Shown in pieces: positions 48,490 to 58,017 of a DNA stretch of 64,000 bases. A model generated the notes under the pieces. It was given only the letters and a program-made list of their open reading frames with translations. It made no database searches and was not told the DNA's origin. The stretch is from NCBI RefSeq assembly GCF_036226505.1, contig NZ_CP108484.1, positions 2,232,001 to 2,296,000 of the forward strand, written 5' to 3'. The first letter of the stretch is position 1, and each line of letters opens with the position of its first letter. The DNA is from Kitasatospora sp. NBC_01246. GTDB taxonomy: Bacteria > Actinomycetota > Actinomycetes > Streptomycetales > Streptomycetaceae. A program made the translations under genes and the position numbers.

Positions 48490-49473
48490 ATGATCGTCCA
48501 CTGTGCCATCTACCGCGACGGCCGCCGGATCGAGGCGCCCGAGGACCACACCGGCGCCCTCGCCGCCGCGCGGGCGGCCGGCAAGGGCAGTTTCGTCTGG
48601 ATAGGCCTCTTCGAACCCACCGTCGAGGAACTCGACCGGGTCAGCGAGGAGTTCTCGCTGCACCCGCTGGCCGTGGAGGACGCCGTCAGCGCCCGTCAGC
48701 GCCCGAAGGTGGAGGCCTACCAGGGCTCGCTGTTCGTCTCGCTCAAGACGCTGGGCTACCACCCGGGCGGGCACGCGGTGACCAGCGGCGAGGTGATGAT
48801 GTTCGTCGGCGAGGACTTCGTGATGACGGTCCGGCACGGCGCCGACAGCCCGCTCGGCGAGCTCCGGGCGGAGCTGGAGGCCCAGCCGGAGCTGCTGAGG
48901 TACGGGCCGAGCGCCGTCCTGCACTCGGTCTGCGACACCGTGGTGGACGGGTACGTCGACGTCGCCGTCGGGCTCCAGGCCGACCTGGACGAGCTGGAGG
49001 CCGACGTTTTCGCCCCCAACCGGGTCGGCCGTGACACCGCCGGCCGGATCTACGGCTACAAGCGCCAGCTGGTGACCGTCCGCCGGGCCACCGGCCCGCT
49101 GCTGGACCCGATGCTGCGGCTGGAGCGCGGCGGCGTGCCGTTCGTCCGCCCCGAGGCGCTGCCGTACCTGCGGGACGTCGCCGACCACCTCGCCAAGGCC
49201 AACGACCAGGTCGAGGGCATGGACCGGCTGCTCTCCGACATCCTGAGCGCCAACCTCGCGCAGGTCAGCGTGCAGCAGAACAACGACATGCGGAAGATCT
49301 CGGCGTGGGCCGCGCTGGCCGCCGTGCCGACCATGATCGCGGGCGTGTACGGGATGAACTTCGACCACATGCCCGAACTCCACCAGGTCTGGGGGTACCC
49401 GGCGGCGGTGGCGCTGATGGTGCTGGTCTGCCTGGTGCTGCACCGGGTGTTCAAGCGGCACGACTGGCTGTAG
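48490..49473 (+). CDS. corA: CorA-family magnesium/cobalt transporter
   Basis: The 327-residue protein has an N-terminal cytoplasmic funnel domain, a long helix and two C-terminal membrane segments. The first ends in the signature GMN (VYGMNFDHMPE) that forms the selectivity filter, and the protein ends in a basic RVFKRHDWL. The ATG is at MIVHCAIYRD, with GAGGGG some 12 bases away. Divergent from the histidine phosphatase gene. Confidence 0.93.
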   Translation: MIVHCAIYRDGRRIEAPEDHTGALAAARAAGKGSFVWIGLFEPTVEELDRVSEEFSLHPLAVEDAVSARQRPKVEAYQGSLFVSLKTLGYHPGGHAVTSGEVMMFVGEDFVMTVRHGADSPLGELRAELEAQPELLRYGPSAVLHSVCDTVVDGYVDVAVGLQADLDELEADVFAPNRVGRDTAGRIYGYKRQLVTVRRATGPLLDPMLRLERGGVPFVRPEALPYLRDVADHLAKANDQVEGMDRLLSDILSANLAQVSVQQNNDMRKISAWAALAAVPTMIAGVYGMNFDHMPELHQVWGYPAAVALMVLVCLVLHRVFKRHDWL

Positions 49474-49495
49474 GCCCGGTCCGTCCGTCCGCGGA

Positions 49496-49537
49496 GCGCC
49501 GGGGGACACGGAGTGGCCGGCCCGTGCCCCCCGCGCC
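49496..49537. terminator. Bidirectional hairpin between corA and the luciferase-like gene
   Basis: A 12-base stem with one mismatch (49500-49511 with 49522-49533), extended by a few GC pairs, lies between the convergent stops. Confidence 0.65.
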
Positions 49538-49543
49538 GCCGGA

Positions 49544-50593
49544 TCAGGCCAGTCCGGCGCGCTCCATCGCCTCGACGCCGGTGCGCAGCGCCCGGACCCG
49601 CTCCTCCAGGCTGAAGCCGGCCGGCGCCAGGGTCAGCGTGGTGACGCCCGCGTCGGCGTACGCCTGCATCCGGTCCGCGATCCGGGCGGTGTCGCCGACC
49701 AGCGAGGTGGCGTCGATCAGGTCGTGCGGCACGGCCGCCGCGGCACCCTCGTAGTCCCTGGCCAGGTACTTCTCCTGGATCTCGTCGGCCGCCTGCTCGT
49801 AGCCCATCCGCCGGGCGAGCTGGTTGTAGAAGTTCTTCTCCTTGCTGCCCATGCCGCCGATGTAGAGCGCGGCGTAGGAACGCTGGGCGTCGACCCCGGC
49901 CTCGATGTCCTCGCCGACCGCGATGGTGACGGTCGGGCAGAGGTCGAAGCCCTCGTCCAGGGTCTTCCCGGCCTTGGCCCGGCCGGCCCGCAGCGGGTCG
50001 AGGGAGAGCGCGGCCTGCTCGGGCGCGAAGAAGATGCCGAGCCAGCCGTCGGCGATCTCGCCGGTCTGCTCCAGGTTCTTCGGCCCGATCGCGGCGATGT
50101 ACAGCGGGATGCGCTCGCGCACCGGGTGCACGGTGAGCTTGATCGGCTTGCCGGGCCCGCCGGGCAGCGGCAGCGTCCAGTTCGCTCCTTCGTGGACCAG
50201 CCGCTCGCGGGACATCGCCTTTCGGATGATCTCCACGTACTCGCGGGTGCGGGCCAGCGGCTTGTCGAACTTCACGCCGTACCAGCCCTCGGAGACCTGC
50301 GGGCCGGAGACCCCGAGCCCGAGCCGGAACCGCCCGCCCGAGAGGGTGTCCAGGGTGGCCGCCGTCATCGCGGTCATCGCCGGCGTGCGGGCCGGGATCT
50401 GGAAGATGGCCGAGCCGACGTCGATCCGCTCGGTCTTGGCGGCGACGTACGACAGCACGGTGGCCGCGTCCGAGCCGTAGGCCTCGGCGGCCCAGCAGAC
50501 CGAGTAGCCGAGCCGGTCCGCCTCCTGGGCGACGGCGATGTTGTCGGCGTCCATGCCGAGGCCCCAGTAGCCGAGGTTGATACCGAGTCGCAT
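49544..50593 (-). CDS. Luciferase-like, probably F420-dependent, oxidoreductase
   Basis: This 349-residue TIM-barrel enzyme belongs to the LLM class. The start MRLGINLGYWGLGMDADN and the SGPQVSEGWYGVKFDKPLARTREY block are typical of the F420-dependent branch in actinomycetes. It probably uses reduced F420 or FMN on an unidentified substrate. ATG after GGAAGG. Confidence 0.88.
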   Translation of the reverse strand: MRLGINLGYWGLGMDADNIAVAQEADRLGYSVCWAAEAYGSDAATVLSYVAAKTERIDVGSAIFQIPARTPAMTAMTAATLDTLSGGRFRLGLGVSGPQVSEGWYGVKFDKPLARTREYVEIIRKAMSRERLVHEGANWTLPLPGGPGKPIKLTVHPVRERIPLYIAAIGPKNLEQTGEIADGWLGIFFAPEQAALSLDPLRAGRAKAGKTLDEGFDLCPTVTIAVGEDIEAGVDAQRSYAALYIGGMGSKEKNFYNQLARRMGYEQAADEIQEKYLARDYEGAAAAVPHDLIDATSLVGDTARIADRMQAYADAGVTTLTLAPAGFSLEERVRALRTGVEAMERAGLA

Positions 50594-50940
50594 CTGCCAT
50601 GCCTTCCAGTCGGGTTGTCCGTGAGGGTAACCGCACGTCCGGCGGACATGCTACTGGCCGGTAGCTGTGGGCTGGGCCACATTCGGACCCGCCGCCCGGG
50701 TGCTGATCGTTCTGCGGGTCTGCGCATCTGCCCGGGCACCGGCCGCTACGCTCAGCCGACGTGGGGACGCCTCTCCCCACCTGCGCGTTTGCCGGGCCCG
50801 CGCGGACGGGGCGAGCGGCCCGGGCGCGGGCGGCACCGGCGGCGCCGGGGGCGCGCGGTTCCGGCGGGTTCAGCAGGACGAGTGGTTTCAGCGGTATCAG
50901 CGGTATCAGCGGTGTTGTCGGCCAGTGGAGGGCCCGTCCG
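50594..50940. other. Divergent promoter region between luciferase-like and aldo/keto reductase genes
   Basis: The 347 bases should carry promoters for both genes. A 14-base near-perfect palindrome with one wobble pair (50651-50664) stands out as an operator candidate. Closer to the reductase there are three direct copies of TCAGCGGTA (50888-50914). Confidence 0.5.
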
Positions 50941-51921
50941 ATGGAAAAGCGTCACCTCGGCCGTACCGGGCTGCAGGTCTCCCGGCTCGGCCTCGGAACC
51001 ATGACCTGGGGCCGCGACACCGACGAGCACGAGGCCGCCGAGCAGCTCAAGGAGTTCGTCGACGCGGGCGGCAACCTGGTCGACACCGCCGACGTCTACG
51101 GCGACGGCGGCGCCGAGTACCTGCTCTCCCGGCTTACCGACAACCTGATCCCCCGCTCCGACCTGGTCATCGCCACCAAGGCGGGCAGCGTCCCCGACTC
51201 CGCCCGCCGCTTCGACGGCTCGCGCGGCCACCTGCTCGCCGCCCTCGACGCCTCGCTGCGCCGGCTGGGCACCGACTACGTCGACCTCTGGCAGGTGCAC
51301 GCCTTCGACCCGGCGACCCCGGTCGAGGAGACGCTCAGCGCCCTGGACATCGCCGTCACCTCCGGGCGCGCCCGGTACGTCGGCGTCTGCGACTACAGCG
51401 GCTGGCAGCTCGCCCGCGCCGCCACCTGGCAGCGCGCTCACCACGGCCGGGTGCCGCTGGCCGGTGCGCAACTGGAGTACTCGCTGCTCCAGCGCGGCCT
51501 CGAACGGGAGGCGCTGCCCGCCGCCCGGGAGGCGGGCGTCGGGCTGCTCGCCTCCTCGCCGCTCGGCCGCGGCGTGCTCACCGGCAAGTACCGGCACGGC
51601 GTCCCGCAGGACTCGCGCGGCGCCTCGCCGTACCTGTCCGGCTTCGTCCAGCCCTACCTCGGAGAGCGCTCGCGGCGGATCGTGGACGCCGTCGCCACCG
51701 CCGCCGACGGGCTGGCCAGCAGCCCGCTCGCGGTGGCGCTCGCCTGGGTGCGGGACCGGCCGGGGGTGGCGAGCGCGCTGGTCGGGGCACGCACGGTCGC
51801 ACAGCTGCAGTCGGCACTGTCAGTCGAGGCGCTTACGCTTCCGGGTGAGATCCGTGGTGCGCTCGACGACATCTCGTCGCCGGTCCACCGCTATCCGGAC
51901 CAGGGGTGGACCGAGCTCTAG
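50941..51921 (+). CDS. Aldo/keto reductase
   Basis: The 326-residue NADPH-dependent oxidoreductase has the AKR tetrad: Asp and Tyr in DTADVYGDGGAE, Lys in LVIATKAG and His in WQVHAFD. C-terminal LVGARTVAQLQSAL forms the cofactor pocket. The start is the ATG after GGAGGG; the longer frame upstream is low-complexity repeat sequence and not believed. Substrate unknown. Confidence 0.92.
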   Translation: MEKRHLGRTGLQVSRLGLGTMTWGRDTDEHEAAEQLKEFVDAGGNLVDTADVYGDGGAEYLLSRLTDNLIPRSDLVIATKAGSVPDSARRFDGSRGHLLAALDASLRRLGTDYVDLWQVHAFDPATPVEETLSALDIAVTSGRARYVGVCDYSGWQLARAATWQRAHHGRVPLAGAQLEYSLLQRGLEREALPAAREAGVGLLASSPLGRGVLTGKYRHGVPQDSRGASPYLSGFVQPYLGERSRRIVDAVATAADGLASSPLAVALAWVRDRPGVASALVGARTVAQLQSALSVEALTLPGEIRGALDDISSPVHRYPDQGWTEL

Positions 51922-52147
51922 GGCTCGCGCCGCCGCCGGACAGGCCGGATCTCGACGACCGACGACCGACACACTGAGGGTTGACGGCCGACGACGGACG
52001 TGATGCCCCGACCCGACCGCGGGCCGGCTCGGCCCCGGCACGGTCGGGCCCGACCCCGCGCGCCGCCCGTGGCGGCCGCGAGCGGCGGCCGCTCCGGGCG
52101 CGGAGCGGCCGGCGCCCCAGCAGTGGAGTGATCTTTTGGAGCGAACG

Positions 52148-54377
52148 ATGAGTGACACGGAGAACGGCGCTCCGCAGGAGTCCCCGGCCGCCCCGGGGAC
52201 GGACGGCGCCGACAAGGCGGCCGCCGTCGCGGCGCTGGCGGAGGCGATCCGGGTGGTCGGGCAGCAGTCGGCCCGCCCGGGCGCGCCGGCCTCCGGGAAC
52301 ACCCCGCGCGTCCCGGGCGCCGCCGCGCGGTTCGGACGCCCCGGCGGGTGGCGCCGCCGCGGCGGGTGAGGCCGCCCCGGCCGCGGCACCGGCCGCCGCC
52401 CGCCCCTCCCGGTACCAGGCCGAGACCGACGAGCAGCGCGCGGAGGCCCTGCGGGCCACCGCCGAGGTGCTGGCCGCCGGCGGTGCGCCCACCGACCTCG
52501 CGCCCGCCGCCGTGGCCGCCTTCGGTGACGGCGCCGCCGAGGAGCTGCGCGCCGACCCGTGGGCCGTGCTGACCCTGCCCGGCGTCCGTCCCGAGCACGC
52601 CGACGGCTTCGCCCGCGGGCTGCTCGGCCCCGCCGCCGGCCCGGGCGACCCCCGCCGGGCCCAGGCGCTGGTGCCCTGGCTGCTGGAGCAGGCCGCCCTG
52701 CGCGGCCACTCCGCCGTGGAGATCGGCGAGGTGACGGCCGGGCTGGACCGCCTCGGCCTGCCGGACGCCGCCGCCGCGCTGCAGTCGGCCGTGGTCGACG
52801 GCCGGGCGATGCCCTTCCAGGAGGAGCTGACCGGCGCCGAGGCGCACTCCGCCGGCGGCGACGAGGACGACGAGCCGCCGACCCGCACCGTGCTCGCGCT
52901 GGAGCGGCTGGCCCTGGCGGAGGAGAGCCTGGCCGACGGCCTGGTCCGGCTGATGTCGACCTTCGTCCCCGGCGTGGACGGGTCTGGCGAGGTGAACGAA
53001 CCGGACGAGGCGGACAGCGGTGAGGGCGGGAGCGGCGAGGAGGCCGAGCCCGCTCCGGCGGCGGACGCGCCGGCCGACGAGGACGCCACCGAGGACCCGG
53101 CCGGGGACCCCTCCGCCGAGGGCGCCGACGAGGGCCCGGCCGTCGAGGGCCCGGCCGGCGGCGCCGACGCTCCCGGCACGCCCGCCGCCCCCGGCCCGGC
53201 CGCCTGGGAGGCGGCCGCCGCCGCGGCGCCGTCCTCCTCGGCGACCGCCCTGATCCGGGCCGCCGCGGAGAGCGCCCTGGTCACCCACACCGGTGGCGAG
53301 GCCGCCCGCGCCGAGCCGGTCGCGCTGGTCCGCGCCGCCGCCGGCCTCGGTCTGCGCGCCTGGGCCGCCACCTGGACCGAGCAGGGCCGGGACGCCCTCG
53401 CCGGGCCGGCCGACGAGCCGCTGCCCGCCGCCACCCTGGCCGAGCTGCTGTCCGGCACGGCCGGCCCCGGCCGGTCCTCGGACGGCACGCTCGCCCTCGA
53501 CGTCCTCGTCGTGCTGGACGCCCCGCTGCTGGACGTCGAGCTGGCCGCGACCCTGCTGGAATCGCTCGCCGACGGCACCCGGCTGGTCCTGAGCGGCGAC
53601 CCGGGCCAGCTCTGGTCGGCCGGGCCGGGCCGGTTCTTCGCCGACCTGCTGACCGCCAAGGTCTGCCCCTCCGTGGCCTCCCGCACCCCGGACTTCGGTC
53701 CGATCGGCGAACTGGTCTCCGGCATCGGCATCGGCGAGCTGCAGCCGGTCGAGGCGCCGGACAAGGAGGTGGTCATCCTGACCGCCAAGGACGGCGGCGA
53801 GGCCGTCCACCGCGCCATCCAGCTGCTCACCGACTCCATCCCGCGCGCGCTCGGCATCCCCGCCGAGCAGGTGGTGCTGCTGACCCCCGGCCACGGCGGC
53901 TCGGCCGGCACCCGGGCGCTGAACGCCGCCGCCAAGGCCGCCCTCAACCCCGGCCCGGGCCGCTTCGGCGGCTTCGACCCGGGCGACCGCGTGGTGGACT
54001 CCCCCGCCCCCGGCGTCGTCCGCCCCGCCCGGGTGCTCGACGGCGACGCCACCGGCCTGCACCTGGAGTACCCGGACGGCTCGCGCCGCAGCGTCCCGCC
54101 GGCCGAGGCCGGCCGGCTGCGGCACGGCTGGGCACTGACCGTCCACCAGGCGGTCGGCCGCCGCTGGCCGGGCGCGGTCGTCGTCCTCCCCGAGGAGGCG
54201 GGCGCGGCCCTCACCCGCCAGTGGGTCTACACCGCGTTCGGCCGCGGCGAGCGCCACCTCTCCGTGGTCCACGCGGCCGGCCCGGCCCTGCCCCAGGCCG
54301 TCGCCGAACGCCCGGCCGCGCCGCGCACCACCCGGCTGCGGGCGATCCTCGCGGAGAACGCCGCCCAGGCGTACTGA
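52148..54377 (+). pseudogene. RecD2-like helix-hairpin-helix protein with an apparent frameshift near the N-terminus
   Basis: The reading frame begins at ATG 52148 (GGAG upstream) and runs to a stop at 52369, while the main domain is read in the next frame up to 54377. High-GC third positions switch frame around 52320-52345. The main part carries a RecD2-type HHH region (WAVLTLPGVRPEHADGFARG), a degenerate helicase core with TRLVLSGDPGQLWSAG (motif III) and a UvrD-type C-terminus (LTVHQAVGRRWPGAVVVL, WVYTAFGRGERHLSV). Walker A is absent: HTGGEAARAE stands where GGPGTGKT is expected. It belongs to a streptomycete family that I recall as full-length elsewhere. Confidence 0.7.
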
Positions 54378-54427
54378 GGGGTGTCTGCCAAGTCGCGCGC
54401 GGACCCGGCGGGACTTGGCAACACCCC
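54378..54427 (+). terminator. Hairpin terminator after the RecD2-like gene
   Basis: A stem of about 16 pairs with a one-base bulge (54378-54394 with 54412-54427) starts right after the stop codon. Confidence 0.75.
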
Positions 54428-54555
54428 CTGGCGCGCGGGCGCGGAGGGGGGACCGGGCCGGTCCCCCCTCGGTGCCGGGGCCGGTCCGCTGTCGGAGGGT
54501 GGGTCTAGCGTGCTCCGGGGCCACCACCGTGGCCGGGTACGAGCAAGGGGAGAGC

Positions 54556-55116
54556 ATGACCACACTCGAAGGCCGTCCGCGGACCGCGCTGCTCGTCGTC
54601 GACGTGCAGAACGGCGTCGTCGAGGAAGCGCACGAGCGCGACGCCGTCGTCGCCAACATCGGCCGCCTGGTCGCGAAGGCCCGCCACGAGAAGGTCCCCG
54701 TCGTCTGGGTCCAGCACTCCGACCCGGACCTGGAGCCGGGGAGCGACGGCTGGCGGATCGTCCCCGAGCTGACGCCGGGCGACACCGAGCCGCTGGTCGG
54801 GAAGACCTACGGCGACACCTTCGAGGACACCGAGCTGGAGACCGTGCTGGCGGACCTCGGCGTCGGCCGGCTCGTCGTCGCCGGCGCGCAGACCGACCAG
54901 TGCATCCGCTCGACGCTGCACGGCGCCCTCGTCCGGGGCTACGACGCGGTCCTGGTCGCGGATGCCCACACCACCGAGGACCAGACCGCCTGGGGCGCGC
55001 CGCCGCCGGCCCAGGTCATCGCCCACACCAACCTGTACTGGACGTACCAGACGGCACCCGGCCGGACGGGCGGCACGGTGGGCACCGAGGACGTCGATTT
55101 CGGCGCCACGTCCTGA
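54556..55116 (+). CDS. Isochorismatase-family cysteine hydrolase
   Basis: The 186-residue protein has the catalytic triad of the family: Asp16 in LLVVDVQNG, Lys in VGKTYGDTF and the nucleophile Cys in AQTDQCIRST. The family includes nicotinamidases, N-carbamoylsarcosine amidases and ureidoacrylate hydrolases; the substrate is not clear. ATG at 54556, with AAGGGGAGAG just before. Confidence 0.9.
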   Translation: MTTLEGRPRTALLVVDVQNGVVEEAHERDAVVANIGRLVAKARHEKVPVVWVQHSDPDLEPGSDGWRIVPELTPGDTEPLVGKTYGDTFEDTELETVLADLGVGRLVVAGAQTDQCIRSTLHGALVRGYDAVLVADAHTTEDQTAWGAPPPAQVIAHTNLYWTYQTAPGRTGGTVGTEDVDFGATS

Positions 55117-55139
55117 CGGCCGCGCCACGCGGCCGGGAG

Positions 55140-55167
55140 GGCCCCCGCGGTGCCGACTCCGGGGGCC
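55140..55167 (+). terminator. Hairpin terminator after the isochorismatase-like gene
   Basis: An 8-base GC stem (55140-55147 with 55160-55167) follows the stop codon. Confidence 0.55.
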
Positions 55168-55258
55168 GACGGGAATGTCCGAAACCATGCGCTCGCAGAA
55201 GCGTTCGAGCAGCCGGCCGGGAGCTGCGGGGCCCGGGCCGTCCTCCCCGCCCCGGCGT

Positions 55259-55298
55259 CCCGCTCCGCCGCCCCGGGCAGGCGGGGCGGCGGAGCGGG
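55259..55298 (-). terminator. Hairpin terminator of the acidic hypothetical gene
   Basis: A perfect 17-base stem (55259-55275 with 55282-55298) lies after the minus-strand stop at 55316. Confidence 0.85.
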
Positions 55299-55315
55299 CG
55301 GTGGCGGAGCTCAGG

Positions 55316-55921
55316 TCACTCGTCCGGGTCCTCGTCGTCGTAGACCTCGCTGACGTCGAACCGGCAGATCAGCAGCTGCGGGTCCGCGTGCTCGAAGGGC
55401 TCCGGCAGCCACTCCCCCGGCTCGGTCGGCTCGGCGGCGGCGACCCAGAGCGTGGAGTCGCCCTCCTCCAGGCCGAACTCCTCGCTCCGGGCGGCGATCT
55501 CGTCCGGCTCGTACTCGCCGAACAGCACACCGATCGCGGCGTTCACCTCGCCCGACCCGCCCCCGCCCGGGGTCAGCGAGTCGTCCAGCCGCTCGGCCTG
55601 GGCGCGCAGCCGCTTCGGATCGACCACGTGGTAGTCGCGGCGGATCAGGACGCTGATCGCCTCGGGCTGCTCGGGGCCGTTGTACCCGCCCGGCCCCTCG
55701 TCCCCGGGGACCTCGAACGGGGTGACCTCGTCGTAGACCTCGTAGAGGAGTTGGTCGTAGGCGATGGCCGCCGTCGCGAGCTGCTCGTAGGCGGTGAACA
55801 CAGCGGGATCGTCCGCTGCGCTGGGGCTTGACACCGCTTCCAGATGACGGTCGATGGCGGCCTTGACCGCCTCGGCGGCGGCGCGTACCTCGGCAATGGT
55901 GGGCTGCGCGGCATCAGACAT
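55316..55921 (-). CDS. Conserved acidic hypothetical protein
   Basis: The 201-residue product is soluble and strongly acidic, with a helical N-terminal region (TIAEVRAAAEAVKAAIDRHL) and a C-terminal half containing AISVLIRRDYHVVDP and LICRFDVSEVYDDEDPDE. Codon use matches genuine genes and the ATG and terminator are clear, but no family with a known role was recognised. I recall similar proteins in other Streptomyces at this position. Confidence 0.75.
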   Translation of the reverse strand: MSDAAQPTIAEVRAAAEAVKAAIDRHLEAVSSPSAADDPAVFTAYEQLATAAIAYDQLLYEVYDEVTPFEVPGDEGPGGYNGPEQPEAISVLIRRDYHVVDPKRLRAQAERLDDSLTPGGGGSGEVNAAIGVLFGEYEPDEIAARSEEFGLEEGDSTLWVAAAEPTEPGEWLPEPFEHADPQLLICRFDVSEVYDDEDPDE

Positions 55922-56251
55922 GGTGCAGACGCTATCTCCCCTCGGTGTCGGTACGCACAGCGGTTGTCACCTACACCCGCGATTTCACCGCAACTTCCCC
56001 CCTGATGTCCGATCCGCGTGGTTCTGTACCCGCGCACGCCCGCGCGGAGCGCGTGGATCCGGCACGGCGGGGCCGCCCGCGTGCCGCTTCCACGGGCCCT
56101 GATCGGGGTATCCCGTCCACAGCGGAAAAGGAACTGATGAGCTGTCAGGCGTACGGCCGGGGTCCCGCCGGGAGGGCGGCCGAAAATACCCGGGCCCGTT
56201 GTCGGAGGCAGGCCGTAGGCTTGCTCGCAGGTGTCCCTCAGGAGGAGCGTT
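55922..56251. other. Intergenic region between divergent genes
   Basis: These 330 bases lie between the start of the acidic hypothetical gene (minus) and the start of the DUF5703 gene (plus). They should contain both promoters. I see no clear promoter pair, repeat or ORF; the first 80 bases are less GC-rich than average. Confidence 0.5.
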
Positions 56252-56461
56252 TTGACTTCACCGAAGCCGGTCCGGCAGCCGGAGTACGAGTACCAGTCGT
56301 TGCGCATGCCGCGCGGTACCTCCCGCAACGCGGCGCGCCAGCTGCTCACCGACCATGCCGAATACGGGCATTGGGAGCTGGACAGGCTGCGGCTGTTCCC
56401 GGACGGTAGCCGGACGGTGCTGCTGCGGCGGCGAATCATCCGGCAGGTGCGGAGCTGGTGA
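56252..56461 (+). CDS. DUF5703 family small protein
   Basis: This 69-residue basic protein contains PEYEYQSLRMPRGTSRNAAR and the family core DHAEYGHWELDRLRLFPDG, then RRRIIRQVRSW. A TTG start eight bases after AGGAGG is preferred to the GTG seven codons upstream. The family is restricted to actinobacteria and has no known function. It lies beside the chaplin genes. Confidence 0.85.
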   Translation: MTSPKPVRQPEYEYQSLRMPRGTSRNAARQLLTDHAEYGHWELDRLRLFPDGSRTVLLRRRIIRQVRSW

Positions 56462-56843
56462 CGGGCCCCTCCCGCTGACCGGTACGAGCTACCGCCTCCG
56501 CACGCCCCCTCGGGCCGGGGCGTCGCGCACGACCCGGCCCGTACCTCCGTTCACACTGCGTGATCGAGCGGGTCGTCGGCGTATGCGCTCCCGCCGGTCC
56601 GGAGCTGTCCGTCTGTGGTGCCTGCGGCCGTCCGTGGTTCGGACGGCCGCAGGCACCACGCGTCCACACCCGGGCTCGCGCGGCGCTCACCGCCGTGCCG
56701 CCGCCGCACCGGGGGGTCGACCCGGGGTGCCGCGGCGGCACGGCCGCTCACTCAGGCCGGAGCCCGCTCCGGCGTCCGCCCCGCCGCCCCGGGCGGGAGC
56801 GACCGGCCGGGCACGTGGTCGACGCCGGGCACGTGGTCGACGC
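56462..56843. other. Convergent intergenic region before the long chaplin gene
   Basis: These 382 bases separate the DUF5703 stop (plus) from the chaplin stop (minus). They hold the strong hairpin at 56615-56659 and, next to the chaplin stop, an exact tandem duplication of 18 bases (56806-56823 and 56824-56841, each with CACGTG). No gene is evident. Confidence 0.6.
56615..56659. terminator. Bidirectional hairpin between DUF5703 and the long chaplin gene
   Basis: A perfect 20-base stem (56615-56634 with 56640-56659) closes a five-base loop and lies between convergent genes. Confidence 0.85.
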
Positions 56844-57671
56844 TCAGCGCGCGCCGGCGCGGGCGCGGCGGTAGAGCACTCCGCCGCCGAGCAGCAGGGC
56901 GAGGCCGGCCGCGCCGAGCAGCTCGGTGCCGCCCGCACCGGTCGAGGCCAGCTGGCTGTCGGCCGCCTCGGGAGCGGCGGTGCGCACCGATGCCGGCACG
57001 GCCTGACCGCTCTGGCCGCCGCCGGCCGCGGTGGTCATCGCGGGAGTGGTCGCACCGGGCGCCGCCGGGGTGGTGGCGGACGGGCTGCCCGTCCGGGGGT
57101 TGCCGGGCGTGGTCTCACCGCCGCCCGGGTGCGACGGCGGTGTGGACGGCTGACCGGTGGGCGGCGGAGGGTTGTGCGAGCCGTGCTCCTCGGGGCAGTC
57201 CTCGTCCGGCTTGGCGGGCGGGGTGGTGGCCACCGACGAGCCCTCGTTCCCACAGGCGTTCCCGAAGGCCGGGTTGCCGACGCCGACCACGTCGACCGAG
57301 TTGCCGCAGGCGTTGACCGGGACGTGCACGGGCGCCTGGACGCTGTTGCCGGAGACCACGCCGGGCGAGCCCGCCGCCGCACCGGAGGCGGACGACCCCG
57401 AGGCGCTGTGGCCGCCGCCGGAGTGCCCGCTGACGTTGGCGCAGTGGTTGCCGTACGCCGGGTTCAGCACGCCGATCACATCGACGGTGTTGCCGCAGGC
57501 GTTGATCGGCACCTCGACCGGTACCTGCACCGAGTTGCCGGAGGCCACGCCCGGCGAACCGGCGGCGCCCCCCTGCGCCTCGGCGCCCGCGTAGGCGTAG
57601 CCGGCGGTCGAGGCCAGGACACTGCCGGTGGCCACGGCCGTGAGGAGCCCCTTCTTGGCTACATTCCTCAT
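56844..57671 (-). CDS. chpC: Long chaplin with two chaplin domains and sortase signal
   Basis: Long chaplins anchor the hydrophobic aerial-hypha coat to the cell wall. The 275-residue protein has a signal peptide (about 1-29), chaplin domain 1 with Cys59 and Cys77, chaplin domain 2 with Cys122 and Cys140 (both around GNSVQ and NPA[YF]GN), a Pro/Thr linker and a C-terminal sorting signal: LASTG (241-245), a hydrophobic stretch and RRARAGAR. The ATG follows AGGGGAAA. Its place next to the short chaplin and an M20 peptidase recalls chpC-chpH of S. coelicolor, hence the symbol, which is tentative. Confidence 0.88.
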   Translation of the reverse strand: MRNVAKKGLLTAVATGSVLASTAGYAYAGAEAQGGAAGSPGVASGNSVQVPVEVPINACGNTVDVIGVLNPAYGNHCANVSGHSGGGHSASGSSASGAAAGSPGVVSGNSVQAPVHVPVNACGNSVDVVGVGNPAFGNACGNEGSSVATTPPAKPDEDCPEEHGSHNPPPPTGQPSTPPSHPGGGETTPGNPRTGSPSATTPAAPGATTPAMTTAAGGGQSGQAVPASVRTAAPEAADSQLASTGAGGTELLGAAGLALLLGGGVLYRRARAGAR

Positions 57672-58017
57672 ATTTTCCCCTGACGTATCGAGACGACGTG
57701 ATGACCTATCCGAAAGTCGGAATTTCCGACGAACGGGAAAGGTCTTCGAGTGCACAGGAGACAACGAGGCGCAAGCGGCGAGGTTGAGCCGAAAGAACCC
57801 TATTCACCCGATCGAGTGAGGCACGACAACAGGCTGACGGCCCGCCGATTCCCGGCCGTGTCCGGACGCACAAGCGCCCCCGGGTGGCGCGTCCGCCACC
57901 CGGGGGCCAAGTGAGTCGTTCCGGTGATCGGCCCGTCGACCTGTCGGCCGGTGCCCCACCGGCCGGTCGACCCGTCGACCGGTCATCCGGTCATCGTGCG
58001 CTCAGCGCGCGGGCGCC
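57672..58017. other. Region between the two chaplin genes
   Basis: These 346 bases include the upstream region of the long chaplin gene (about 57672-57800, where I find no clear BldN-type promoter) and the terminator of the short chaplin gene. No other gene is seen. Confidence 0.6.
57876..57907 (-). terminator. Hairpin terminator after the short chaplin gene
   Basis: A perfect 14-base stem (57876-57889 with 57894-57907) separates the two chaplin transcripts. Confidence 0.85.

Noticed and set aside
50761..50940. 60-residue N-terminal extension of the aldo/keto reductase
   Set aside because: The extension is Ala/Gly-rich repeat sequence, and a clear GGAGGG and ATG mark the usual AKR start.
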